Source: Pseudomonas rhizosphaerae (GTDB lineage: Bacteria; Pseudomonadota; Gammaproteobacteria; Pseudomonadales; Pseudomonadaceae). From it: a stretch of 64,000 nt of DNA. The notes under the pieces were generated by a model that searched no databases, had not been told where the DNA came from, and was given only the letters and a program-made list of their open reading frames with translations. Positions 25,507 to 33,994 of the stretch are shown one piece after another (position 1 is the stretch's first letter; every line of letters starts with the position of its first letter). A program made the translations under genes and the position numbers. Location of the stretch: the NCBI RefSeq assembly GCF_000761155.1, contig NZ_CP009533.1, positions 2,356,001 to 2,420,000 on the forward strand, given 5' to 3'.

Positions 25507-26388
25507 TCAGCGATGGTTGACCAGGTGGCGAATGGCGGCGCGGTAGTCCAGTTCGCTGCCGTTCTCGCCCAGTTGCTTGTGCCAGTCGGTGGCGGCGAGC
25601 TTTTCCAGCTGGCGATGGCTGGCCCGGGACATGGTGGCGTCGACCCCGGCGTCTTCGAGGGTGGCGACCACGTCGTCCATCTCGGCGCTGCGGCGCTTGG
25701 CATGGATCAGGGTGCGGGCGGTGAAGGTGTTGGCCAACTGCTCGACCGTCTTACCGTTGAGTGATTCGCCTAACGACTCGACGAGGGTATCGAGCACGCC
25801 GAACTTCTCTCCCGCCTGGAACGCTTCGATCAGCAGTTGCGGCAGCCCTTTCATGACCACGCTTTTCAGCATCTTGATCGCTGACGCGGCGCCCGGCTTG
25901 GCGTCGAGCACGGTCAGGCGCATGCCGTAGGGGGTGAAGGCATCGGCGAAGGCCTGCGCGCCCTCGCCTGCCAGCAACATGGGCACCCGGTGGTTGTTGC
26001 CGGGCACGGTGCCCATGACCGCAGCGTCGCAGAAGGCCACGCCTTCGGCCCTGGGCAGTGCATCGATGGCCTGCTTGACGGTGGGTGCAGCCGAGTTCAT
26101 GTCGACGTAGCTCTGCCCGGCGACGAGCAGCGGCACAATGCGCTCGGCGACTGCCAATGCACTGCTGGCGCTGGTCAGGCAGACGATGAAACGCGCGCCC
26201 TGGCAAGCGGCTTCCAGTGAGTCGAAGAGTGTGACCTGGGTGCTTTCAGCGCGCTGGCGGATCGCCGCGCCTCGTTGGGGGTCGCCTGCGTTGGCATCGA
26301 AGGCGCCGAGTTGCAGATCGCCTTGGCTGCGCAAGCCGGTGGCAAGGTGGTAGGCGGCTTCGCCAAAACCGATGAAGACCAATTCCAT
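25507..26388 (-). CDS. Beta-hydroxyacid dehydrogenase-like NAD(P) oxidoreductase (DUF1932 type)
   Basis: The 293-residue protein has an N-terminal Rossmann domain (F-I-G-F-G-E-A-A near residue 5), the S-A-A-P segment near 99 and a catalytic-type Lys in I-K-M-L-K near residue 170, followed by an all-helical C-terminal domain of DUF1932 type. ATG 26388 has an AGGAAC box; a TTG just before it is less likely. It is the first gene of the operon behind the sigma-54 promoter. Oxidising a 3-hydroxy acid to a keto acid that the RraA-like enzyme then cleaves is a reasonable scheme, but the substrate is not known. Confidence 0.83.
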   Translation of the reverse strand: MELVFIGFGEAAYHLATGLRSQGDLQLGAFDANAGDPQRGAAIRQRAESTQVTLFDSLEAACQGARFIVCLTSASSALAVAERIVPLLVAGQSYVDMNSAAPTVKQAIDALPRAEGVAFCDAAVMGTVPGNNHRVPMLLAGEGAQAFADAFTPYGMRLTVLDAKPGAASAIKMLKSVVMKGLPQLLIEAFQAGEKFGVLDTLVESLGESLNGKTVEQLANTFTARTLIHAKRRSAEMDDVVATLEDAGVDATMSRASHRQLEKLAATDWHKQLGENGSELDYRAAIRHLVNHR

Positions 26389-26427
26389 CAACGTGTTCCT
26401 TTTTTGTATTGTTATTGACTTGACGGG

Positions 26428-26444
26428 AGCAAGGCATATGCCAA
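26428..26444 (-). promoter_or_regulatory. Sigma-54 (-24/-12) promoter
   Basis: On the minus strand the sequence TTGGCATATGCCTTGCT has the GG and GC doublets at exactly the sigma-54 spacing (10 bases between). It lies 40 bases before the dehydrogenase start and faces the operon. The divergent neighbour is a sigma-54 activator, which supports the assignment. Confidence 0.85.
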
Positions 26445-26611
26445 CTCGAGGATCGTTGCTAAGGGTCTATTGAAATCAAGAGGTTATGGAAAACCCTCAC
26501 AGCTGATGGACAACTGCAATGCACGGGTTTCCTTTCATTCGATTGCAAAACCTTTCAGCCTCTTCTAATTTGCAAAGCTTGGCATCGACAGAAAATAAAA
26601 AGGACCTGCCC

Positions 26612-28549
26612 GTGTTGGGAAAACTTGCAGTGATCTCCCCTTCCACTACCCTGACTGCCGTGATGAACCAGGTACTGGCCCGACGAGGCCTGAGCGTTGC
26701 GGTGGTGGAAGCTGCGCAGCACCAGGCAATAGTGATGGCGCAACAGGCGCTCGACGACGGCGCCAGCGTGCTCATCAGCCGTGGCAAGACCGCGAGCGTG
26801 CTGCGCGAGCACTTCCAGGTGCCGATTGTGGAAGTGCGCCACACGTTTTTCGACTGCATCAATGCCTACCACAAGGCGCTGCAGGTGTCGGAGCGAATCG
26901 CGTTCCTGGCCACGTCCGACGGTTACGCGGCCATTCTGGAAAAAGCCCGGCCCTTCATGCCGGCAGTGACCATCTGCCCGATCGACCCGTTCGGCAGCGC
27001 GCAGAGCACCGACGCCCAACTTAACCGTCTGCAGGCCGAGGGCATCGAGGTGGCCATCGGTGGCCTGTCGCTGGAGCAAGCCGTCAAGGCGCGCGGCCTG
27101 CGCTATATCATGTCCGAGGCCGATGCCGACGCCGCCTTTGATGCCATCGACGAAGCCTTGCACCTGCTGCGCATCGAGCAGGAGCGGCTGCACAAGCGCC
27201 TGGAACTGCAGGGCCGCTACGAGATGATTCGCTCCATCCTCGATTGTGTGTCCGAAGGCATTTTCAGCATCGACAGCCAGGGCGTGATCACCAACATGAA
27301 CAATGTCGCCACCCAGTACCTGGGCAGTGTGAAGTGTGGCGACAATGTGGCCGGCCTGCTGCCACAGGGTTATTTTGCCCGGGTGCTGGGAAAGGGGGAG
27401 GCGGTACGGGGCGCCTTGATCAACCTGGGGCGCCTGTCACTGACCCTGAGCATCGCGCCGATCACCCTGGGCGAACAGGTAATCGGCGCAGTCGCAACCC
27501 TGCAGAAGCAGACCGAAATCAAAGCCATCGAGCAGAAAATGCGCCGGCAACTGGCGCGCCAGCACGTGGCCGAGAACACCTTCGCCTCGATCATCGGCAG
27601 CAGTCCGGCACTGGCCAAGGCCAAGCGCCTGGCGCAGACCTTCGCGGCGGTGGACAGCACGGTGATGATCGAAGGTGAGACCGGCACTGGCAAGGAGCTG
27701 TTCGCCCAAGGCATCCACAACGCATCGAAACGCCGCCACGGCCCGTTCGTGGCGATAAACTGCGCAGCGTTCGCGCCCGGCGTGCTGGAGAGCGAGCTGT
27801 TCGGCTACGTGAAAGGTGCGTTCACCGGCGCGTTGGCCGAGGGCAAGGCCGGCGTGTTCGAGCTGGCCCACACCGGCACGATCTTTCTTGACGAGATCAG
27901 CGAAACCTCGGCGGAAATCCAGCTCAAGCTGCTGCGCACCTTGCAGGAGCGCAAGGTGGTGCGCATTGGCGACGACAAGGTCACGCCGGTGGACATCCGC
28001 ATCATCACGGCCAGCAACAAGCGCCTGCCGCAGCTCGTGGCGCAAGGATTGTTTCGTGAGGATTTCTTCTACCGCATCTGCGTGCTTAAACTGCAATTGC
28101 CTGCCCTGCGCGAGCGCCGTCAGGACATCCCGGAACTGGTCTCGCACCTGCTGGCCAGTTTCGGCATCCCGACCGCGCCGCCTGGGCCAGACTTGCTGGC
28201 ACGGCTGAGCGCCCACGACTGGCCAGGCAACATTCGTCAACTGGGCAACATCGTCGAGCGCCTGGCGGTCATGGGCCAAGGTCGCGAAATGAGCGGTGCG
28301 TGGGTGCAAGAAGCACTGGAAGACCTGTCCGCCTCGGCTCAGTCCCTTCCTGCACTTGCCTGTGGCGAACAGGCCATGCTGCTCGAAGCCTTGCGCAGCG
28401 TGCGTGGTAACCGCGAACAGGCCGCACGCCTGCTGCAGATCAGTACCACGACCCTCTGGCGGCGGATGAAGAAATATCAGGACCTCGACCCGGATGCGTT
28501 CACCGCGGCTCGTTTCCACCGGCCTCAGGGTCCATCGGTTGCACGCTGA
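26612..28549 (+). CDS. Sigma-54-dependent activator with PrpR N-terminal domain
   Basis: The 645-residue protein has a PrpR_N sensory domain (about residues 3-180), a PAS-like domain (about 200-300), an AAA+ domain with Walker A G-E-T-G-T-G-K-E near 355, the sigma-54 contact loop G-A-F-T-G-A near 402 and Walker B near 425, and a Fis-type HTH at the C-terminus. GTG 26612 is preferred because AAGGA lies seven bases upstream and the PrpR domain begins at once; the ATG at 26519 adds 31 low-complexity residues. PrpR of Salmonella senses 2-methylcitrate, so a similar tricarboxylate may be the signal here. It should activate the divergent operon through its sigma-54 promoter. Confidence 0.9.
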   Translation: MLGKLAVISPSTTLTAVMNQVLARRGLSVAVVEAAQHQAIVMAQQALDDGASVLISRGKTASVLREHFQVPIVEVRHTFFDCINAYHKALQVSERIAFLATSDGYAAILEKARPFMPAVTICPIDPFGSAQSTDAQLNRLQAEGIEVAIGGLSLEQAVKARGLRYIMSEADADAAFDAIDEALHLLRIEQERLHKRLELQGRYEMIRSILDCVSEGIFSIDSQGVITNMNNVATQYLGSVKCGDNVAGLLPQGYFARVLGKGEAVRGALINLGRLSLTLSIAPITLGEQVIGAVATLQKQTEIKAIEQKMRRQLARQHVAENTFASIIGSSPALAKAKRLAQTFAAVDSTVMIEGETGTGKELFAQGIHNASKRRHGPFVAINCAAFAPGVLESELFGYVKGAFTGALAEGKAGVFELAHTGTIFLDEISETSAEIQLKLLRTLQERKVVRIGDDKVTPVDIRIITASNKRLPQLVAQGLFREDFFYRICVLKLQLPALRERRQDIPELVSHLLASFGIPTAPPGPDLLARLSAHDWPGNIRQLGNIVERLAVMGQGREMSGAWVQEALEDLSASAQSLPALACGEQAMLLEALRSVRGNREQAARLLQISTTTLWRRMKKYQDLDPDAFTAARFHRPQGPSVAR

Positions 28550-28578
28550 GATTCAACCGGGATGGATGCTGCCAAAGG

Positions 28579-29199
28579 TCAAGAGTAGGCCTGGGCACGC
28601 TGACGGACCGGCTGGGCGTATCGCAGCGGCTGCTGCCGCGCCAGCTGCGCTTGGACCACGGCAACCGCTTCCAGCACACGGTGAGTCCAGCTGTTGTCGT
28701 CCGGACGCACCACGACCACGCGAAAGCCGTGCTCGTGGCCTTCGCTTTCCACGCCTTCGGAGTCATCGACGTGCAGGTCGATATCGAAGGCAGGCGGAAA
28801 CTTCGAGGGCGAAAGGCTCATGCCATGGCTGGCCAGGGCCCGACTGTGGACTTCGCTGTTGACCACGCCATCCACGCGGATGCCGTGCAGCAGCAGCCAG
28901 CGCTTGATATAGGCCGGCGTTCGGCCCGACGAGGTGTATACCCAGATGCTGCAGCCCTGGCGGCGCAGTTCGCGAGTCAACGAACGGGTGCCGATGCGCA
29001 GTGGCTCGCCAAGCCAGCGGTGCACGAAGCCCGGCAGCCAGCTGCTTTCGACGTCACTGTGATGGGGCAGGCACGCCAGGGTGTCGTCGATGTCGAATGA
29101 AATACGCACGCGCGGACGGTTGAACGGATTCATCGCAATAAGACCTGTGATCGCTTGCCGCATCTTGGCGGGCAACGTGTGTTTTGGTGACTGGTTCAT
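28579..29199 (-). CDS. HAD-like protein, possible 5'-nucleotidase type
   Basis: This 206-residue protein has HAD motif I as S-F-D-I-D-D-T-L near residue 35, a motif II-like V-Y-T-S-S-G-R near residue 88, and a motif IV-like H-V-D-D-S-E-G near 148. Substrate class is unknown. Its ATG at 29199 overlaps the stop of the Fic-like gene as ATGA, so the two are made together. It is the last gene of the unit that begins with pstS. Confidence 0.72.
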   Translation of the reverse strand: MNQSPKHTLPAKMRQAITGLIAMNPFNRPRVRISFDIDDTLACLPHHSDVESSWLPGFVHRWLGEPLRIGTRSLTRELRRQGCSIWVYTSSGRTPAYIKRWLLLHGIRVDGVVNSEVHSRALASHGMSLSPSKFPPAFDIDLHVDDSEGVESEGHEHGFRVVVVRPDDNSWTHRVLEAVAVVQAQLARQQPLRYAQPVRQRAQAYS

Positions 29200-29897
29200 C
29201 GTCCCCGGCCCTCGTGCAACGCCACCTGCTTGTGGCTGAGGAAAAACTTCTTCGGGTCCGGCGCCTGCTCTTCGAGGAAGGCGGCGTATTTCTTCTTGAT
29301 CTTGGGCAATTCGTAGAGCGCCTTGACGCCATGCTTGGCGGAGTTGCGGATCACCGACGAAGGGTTGAAATAGCCCTGCGCATTATCCAACGAAAGCACG
29401 AAGGGCGGTAGCCCGGCGCGGATCAGCAGATAGCTGACGATCAGCGAACCGGTGCGGTTGTTGCCTTCGATGAACAGCTGCGGTTTGCTCAGGATGCGCA
29501 CATAGACACCGGCGGCGCGCTTCCACACCGACTCGCTGCGGTAGGTGCAATACCAGTTGTACAGGTCCTTGATGCCGCCTTCGGTATTGTTGAAGAAGTG
29601 CTCTTCGGTGGCGACCAGGTGCTGGGCGAATTCCACCCGCCGCGCCGGATCGCGCCCGCACAGGACGGTGGCATTGATTTCCAGCATGAGGTTGACCTGT
29701 TGCAGATCGAACAGGTCGACCCCTTCAGCCACGTATTCGTCGACCAGGGCGTAGCCCGCCAGGACGTTCTCCACCACCTCGTCGGTCAAGGGATCACGCT
29801 GTTCGGTGAAGTGCTCGCTGAGCTGGGCGAAGCGGCTCTGCACTTCGCGCAGGGCACGTTCGATCGCGGGCAAATCTAGACGCTGCGTTACCGACAT
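29196..29897 (-). CDS. Fic-like protein with degenerate active site
   Basis: The 233-residue protein has a helical fold and a Fic-like core at about residues 140-151 that reads Q-L-F-I-E-G-N-N-R-T-G-S. Active Fic enzymes have H-x-F-x-(D/E)-G-N-G-R-x-x-R; here the catalytic His is Gln, the second Gly is Asn and the last Arg is Ser, so AMP transfer is unlikely. The ATG at 29897 has AGGAT six bases upstream. It lies 54 bases after pstB, where phoU normally stands, and is coupled to the HAD-like gene. A phosphate-linked binding or regulatory role is a guess from position only. Confidence 0.7.
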   Translation of the reverse strand: MSVTQRLDLPAIERALREVQSRFAQLSEHFTEQRDPLTDEVVENVLAGYALVDEYVAEGVDLFDLQQVNLMLEINATVLCGRDPARRVEFAQHLVATEEHFFNNTEGGIKDLYNWYCTYRSESVWKRAAGVYVRILSKPQLFIEGNNRTGSLIVSYLLIRAGLPPFVLSLDNAQGYFNPSSVIRNSAKHGVKALYELPKIKKKYAAFLEEQAPDPKKFFLSHKQVALHEGRGR

Positions 29898-29951
29898 GAA
29901 TGATCCTGAATCCGTGGTGGGTGAGACAAAGCAATGGCTTCCTGCCATTGA

Positions 29952-30770
29952 TTAGCTGAACTTGCCGCTGATGTAGTCGCCGGTCATCTGTTCGCGCGGG
30001 TTCTCGAAGATCTGCGCGGTCGGGCCCATCTCCACCAGGTAACCGGTACGGGTGCCCTGGGAAATGTCCACCGAGAAGAACGCGGTGGTGTCGGCAACAC
30101 GGATCGCCTGCTGCATGTTATGGGTCACCAGGGCGATGGTGTAGTCCTTCTTGAGCTCCACCATCAGCTCCTCGACCCGGCGTGTGGCGATTGGATCGAG
30201 CGCCGAGCACGGCTCGTCGAGCAGCAACACTTCGGGCTCGGTGGCAATGGCGCGGGCGATGCACAGGCGTTGCTGCTGGCCACCGGAGAGCGACAGGCCG
30301 CTGACCTTGAGCTTGTCCTTGACCTCGTCCCACAGCGCGGCGCCTTGCAGTGCGTGCTTGACCCGATCACCCAGGTCACCCTTGTAGCGGTTCAGGCGCA
30401 GGCCGAAGGCAACGTTGTCGAAGATGCTCATGGAAAACGGGTTGGGCTGCTGGAAGACCATGCCGATGTAGCGACGTACGACCACCGGGTCCACGCCCTT
30501 GCCGTACACGTCCTGACCCAGGAAGTGCACGTGGCCTTCGAAACGAAAGCCCTTCACCAGGTCGTTCATGCGGTTCAGGCTGCGCAGCACGGTGCTCTTG
30601 CCGCAACCCGACGGGCCGATGAAGCCGGTGATCTTGTTTTTCTCGATCGGTACGTGGCTGTCACGCACGGCCATGAAGTTGCCGTAGAAAATCTTGTCGA
30701 GCTTGCAATCCATGACCACAGGTGCCTGGGTCGCGAACGGGACGGCTTTTTGCACGGATAGTACACTCAC
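29952..30770 (-). CDS. pstB: Phosphate ABC transporter ATPase
   Basis: The 272-residue ATPase has the Walker [10 protein letters not shown] near residue 54, signature L-S-G-G-Q-Q-Q-R, and Walker [12 protein letters not shown], as in PstB. The GTG at 30770 has GGGAG ten bases upstream and starts 19 bases after pstA; an extension to 30824 would overlap the end of pstA. It powers phosphate import by PstSCA. Confidence 0.95.
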   Translation of the reverse strand: MSVLSVQKAVPFATQAPVVMDCKLDKIFYGNFMAVRDSHVPIEKNKITGFIGPSGCGKSTVLRSLNRMNDLVKGFRFEGHVHFLGQDVYGKGVDPVVVRRYIGMVFQQPNPFSMSIFDNVAFGLRLNRYKGDLGDRVKHALQGAALWDEVKDKLKVSGLSLSGGQQQRLCIARAIATEPEVLLLDEPCSALDPIATRRVEELMVELKKDYTIALVTHNMQQAIRVADTTAFFSVDISQGTRTGYLVEMGPTAQIFENPREQMTGDYISGKFS

Positions 30771-30789
30771 AGTATAGGTGCTCCCATTC

Positions 30790-31686
30790 TCAGAACTTGG
30801 GCTTGCCGAAAACACGACTGACAATGTTCACAAACAGCACGATCATCACCAACACGAGGGAGGCCGCCCAGGCGAGCTCCAGCTGGTTGTCGAAGGGCAT
30901 GCCGGAAAAGTTGTAGATCAGCACGGCCAGCGATGCGGTGGGGTTCATGACCGCCAGGCTGCCTTCGTGGTAGATCCAGTAGTTGCTGAACAGCGCGGTG
31001 AACAACAGCGGCGCGGTTTCACCTGCGGCGCGCGCCACGGCGAGCATGACGCCAGTGAGGATCGCCGGCATGCCGGTGGGCAGGATGATCTTCCAGATCA
31101 CCTGGGAGCGCGTGCAGCCCATGCCATAGGCGGCGTCCTTCATGACCTTGGGGACCATCTTCATCGACTCTTCGGCGGTCAGCACGACGATCGGCAGCAT
31201 CAGCACGGCCAGGGCCACGCCGCCGGCAGGCGCCGAATAGGTTCCGGTGGTCATCACCACCAGCGCGTAGGCGAATACGCCGGCCAGGATCGACGGCAGC
31301 CCGGTAAGCATCTTCGCGGCGAACCGCGCGGCGTTCGCCAGCTTGCTGTCCGGGCCCAGTTCGGCGAGGAACACCGCTGCCATGATGCCGACCGGTACCG
31401 CGATGGCTGCGGCGATGCCGACCATCACGAAGGTGCCGGCCATGGCGTTGCCGAAGCCGCCACCGGTCTCGAAACCGGTCGGTGGCAGCTCGGTGAACAC
31501 CTCGAGGCTCAAACGCGCCCCACCACGGGTGATCAACATGTACAGCACCGACAACAGCGGTACGCTGGCGATCAGCGCACCGGTCCAGACCAAGGTGGTC
31601 AGCACCAGGCTACGCAGGGCGCGGCCTTCGAACTTGCGCTGCAGGCTGGGCAACGCGGCGGTAGGAGCGCTCAGGCTGGTCATCAT
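30790..31686 (-). CDS. pstA: Phosphate ABC transporter permease PstA
   Basis: The 298-residue protein has six hydrophobic helices and the PstA-type EAA loop region with A-A-Y-G-M-G-C-T near residue 186. Its ATG at 31686 overlaps the pstC stop (ATGA type), showing coupling. With PstC it forms the phosphate channel in the inner membrane. Confidence 0.95.
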   Translation of the reverse strand: MMTSLSAPTAALPSLQRKFEGRALRSLVLTTLVWTGALIASVPLLSVLYMLITRGGARLSLEVFTELPPTGFETGGGFGNAMAGTFVMVGIAAAIAVPVGIMAAVFLAELGPDSKLANAARFAAKMLTGLPSILAGVFAYALVVMTTGTYSAPAGGVALAVLMLPIVVLTAEESMKMVPKVMKDAAYGMGCTRSQVIWKIILPTGMPAILTGVMLAVARAAGETAPLLFTALFSNYWIYHEGSLAVMNPTASLAVLIYNFSGMPFDNQLELAWAASLVLVMIVLFVNIVSRVFGKPKF

Positions 31687-32648
31687 TTAGTCCCCCGTTG
31701 TGCGTAGACCATGAGCATGGAACCGATGACATTGACGATCAGGGTGATCAGCATCAGCACCAGGGCCGCGTACATCAGCACTTCGATCTCGCTGGGCCCT
31801 GCTTCCGGGAAGTTCAGCGCCAGCAACGCCGCCAGTGTGTTGGCCGGCGCGAACAGCGACAGCGAGATATTGTTGGCGTTACCCACCAGCATGGCCAGGG
31901 CCATGGTTTCACCCAGTGCCCGGCCCAGGCCCAGCACCAGCGAGCCGAAGATGCCGGTGGCGGCCGACGGCACCATGACCTTGAGAATCGCTTCCCAGTG
32001 GGTGGTGCCCATGCCATAGGCCGCTTGCTTGGTTTTCATCGGCACGGCGGTCAGGGCGTCCTGAGACACCGCGGCGATGGTTGGCAGAATCATGATGGCC
32101 AGCACCAGTGCGGCCGGCAGCAGCCCAGGCCCGCTCAGTGATGTGCCGAAAAAGGGGATCCAGCTCAGTTCGGTGTGCAGCCAGGTCGTCAGCGGGCGAA
32201 TAGCCGGGATCACCACATAGATGCCCCACAGGCCGTAGACCACGCTGGGAATGGCGGCGAGCAGTTCGACGATGGTGCGAAACACGGCAGCGAGCTTGGC
32301 GGGCAGAAAATCCTGGGTCAGGAAGATCGCCATGCTGATGCCGAAGAAACCGGCGATGACCAGCGCGATGAAGGCGCTGTAGAGCGTGCCCCAAATGGCC
32401 GGCAGGATGCCGTACTTGCCCTGGTTCACGTCCCACACGGTGCCGAACAGCATGTCGAAGCCGTGTTTTTCCATGCCCGGTAGTGCCTTGCGCCCTACTT
32501 CGAAAATCAGGGCAAATACCACGGCCAGAATCAGTACCACACCGACGCGCGCAAGCGCACGAAACGTGCGATCGACCAGGAAGTCCTTCGTCGAAGGCGG
32601 CTTGCAGGCTGAGTCCGGGTTATCCGGTACAACGAAAGGGCTGTTCAT
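31683..32648 (-). CDS. pstC: Phosphate ABC transporter permease PstC
   Basis: The 321-residue permease has six helices, a long cytoplasmic N-terminal tail, and the A-A-Y-G-M-G-T-T-H-W segment near residue 206 typical of PstC. It follows pstS by 77 bases and overlaps pstA. Confidence 0.95.
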   Translation of the reverse strand: MNSPFVVPDNPDSACKPPSTKDFLVDRTFRALARVGVVLILAVVFALIFEVGRKALPGMEKHGFDMLFGTVWDVNQGKYGILPAIWGTLYSAFIALVIAGFFGISMAIFLTQDFLPAKLAAVFRTIVELLAAIPSVVYGLWGIYVVIPAIRPLTTWLHTELSWIPFFGTSLSGPGLLPAALVLAIMILPTIAAVSQDALTAVPMKTKQAAYGMGTTHWEAILKVMVPSAATGIFGSLVLGLGRALGETMALAMLVGNANNISLSLFAPANTLAALLALNFPEAGPSEIEVLMYAALVLMLITLIVNVIGSMLMVYAQRGTK

Positions 32649-32725
32649 TGATGAGTTCCGGGGTGTGGAAGAAGACCCCGCCCGGCAGGGCAGTCAAGCC
32701 GTTGCCGGGCAAGGTCCCGCGTCTG

Positions 32726-33757
32726 TCACTGAATGTTGGCGCTGGCTTTGCGAACCTGCTCGACAACCGACGGTGGCAGCGGGATGTAGCCCATCGAGTC
32801 AGCGATCTTCTGGCCTTCGGTCAGGCTGTACTCGATCATGTCGCGCATGGCCTTGGCCTTGGCCGGGTCATCGTTCTGCTTGCGGAAGATCATCCAGGTG
32901 TAGGTGGTGATCGGGTAGGATTTCTCGCCTTCGGGGTCCGGCAGCCAAGCCACCAGGTTTTCCGGCATCTTCACTGCGGCCAGGGCCTCGGCACCGCTTT
33001 CGGCGTTGGGTACCACGTACTTGCCAGCCTTGTTCTGCAGCACGGCGAAGTCGACCTTGGCCAGTTTGGCGAAGCCGTACTCGATGTAGCCGATCGCACC
33101 CGGAGTCTGGCGAACGGTGGCGGTCACGCCGTCGTTCTTGGGCGACTTGATGAACTTGTCACTGGCCGGCCAGTTGACGGTATTGCCCTCGCCCAGGTCA
33201 GCCTTGAACGCCGGGTTGATGGTGGCCAGGTGCTTAGTGAACACCGCCGTGGTGCCGCTGGAGTCGGCACGCACGACCACGGTGATCGGCATGTCGGTGA
33301 GTTTCAGGTCCGGGTTGGCAGCCACGATCTGCGGATCGTTCCACTTGGTGATCTTGCCAAGGAAGATGTTGGAGTAGACGTCGCGCGGCAGTTTCAGGCC
33401 CTTGGGGCTGCCTGGCAGGTTGTAGGCCAGGACGATTTCGCCTGCGGTCATCGGCAGCAGCTGGGCGCCTTCGGCGACCTTGGCGATGTCTTCATCTTTC
33501 ATGGCCGAGTCGCTGGCGGCGAAATCGACGGTCTTGTTCAAAAAGTCCTGTACGCCTGCACCGCTCCCCTTGGACTGGTAGTCGACAGTGACGCCAGCGG
33601 TTTTCTTGCTGAAGTCCTTGAACCAGGTGAGGTAGATCGGGGCTGGAAAGCTGGCGCCGGAGCCGGTCAGCCGGACGCTTTCAGCAGCGAAGGCCATGGA
33701 GCTGGCGCTGAGCGAGACGGCAACGGCGAGCGCGGCAGACTTCATCAAACTTTTCAT
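32726..33757 (-). CDS. pstS: Phosphate-binding periplasmic protein
   Basis: The 343-residue protein has a signal peptide (M-K-S-L-M-K, cleavage after A-F-A near residue 24) and the PstS phosphate pocket pieces G-S-G-A-S-F-P-A-P near residue 32, Y-Q-S-K-G-S-G-A-G near 58 and R-A-D-S-S-G-T-T near 161. ATG 33757 is preferred to the adjacent TTG. It heads pstSCAB; phoU is not present downstream. Upstream there is no clean Pho box, so phosphate control is expected from the family but not shown by the sequence. Confidence 0.95.
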   Translation of the reverse strand: MKSLMKSAALAVAVSLSASSMAFAAESVRLTGSGASFPAPIYLTWFKDFSKKTAGVTVDYQSKGSGAGVQDFLNKTVDFAASDSAMKDEDIAKVAEGAQLLPMTAGEIVLAYNLPGSPKGLKLPRDVYSNIFLGKITKWNDPQIVAANPDLKLTDMPITVVVRADSSGTTAVFTKHLATINPAFKADLGEGNTVNWPASDKFIKSPKNDGVTATVRQTPGAIGYIEYGFAKLAKVDFAVLQNKAGKYVVPNAESGAEALAAVKMPENLVAWLPDPEGEKSYPITTYTWMIFRKQNDDPAKAKAMRDMIEYSLTEGQKIADSMGYIPLPPSVVEQVRKASANIQ

Positions 33758-33994
33758 CAAAGAAACTCACTGAGATAAAGGGCAACGGAACTGTGCACAG
33801 CTTTTGTTACGGTTTGATGAATCCGACGACTGGCTTGGTTGAATTCGCGCACACCGGACGCGTCAACTGCAGCAACATGTTGTAACCTCGCCCCGCTATT
33901 GTCTGAGCCTCGCCAGTGCGCAGGCAGGGGCATTCATCGTTTATACGCTTTGGTGGTTCGCGGGCGCGGACCGCCGCTTACAGAGAATCCGAAC

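Noticed and set aside
26519..26611. Longer form of the sigma-54 activator starting at ATG 26519
   Set aside because: Poor ribosome site and 31 extra residues outside the PrpR domain; GTG 26612 has AAGGA at the right distance.
33793..33804. Palindrome CTGTGCACAG near pstS as a LexA box
   Set aside because: The two halves are too close; LexA needs eight bases between CTGT and ACAG.
33780..33815. Possible Pho box upstream of pstS
   Set aside because: Only a partial match on the minus strand and the spacing between half-sites is one base too long.
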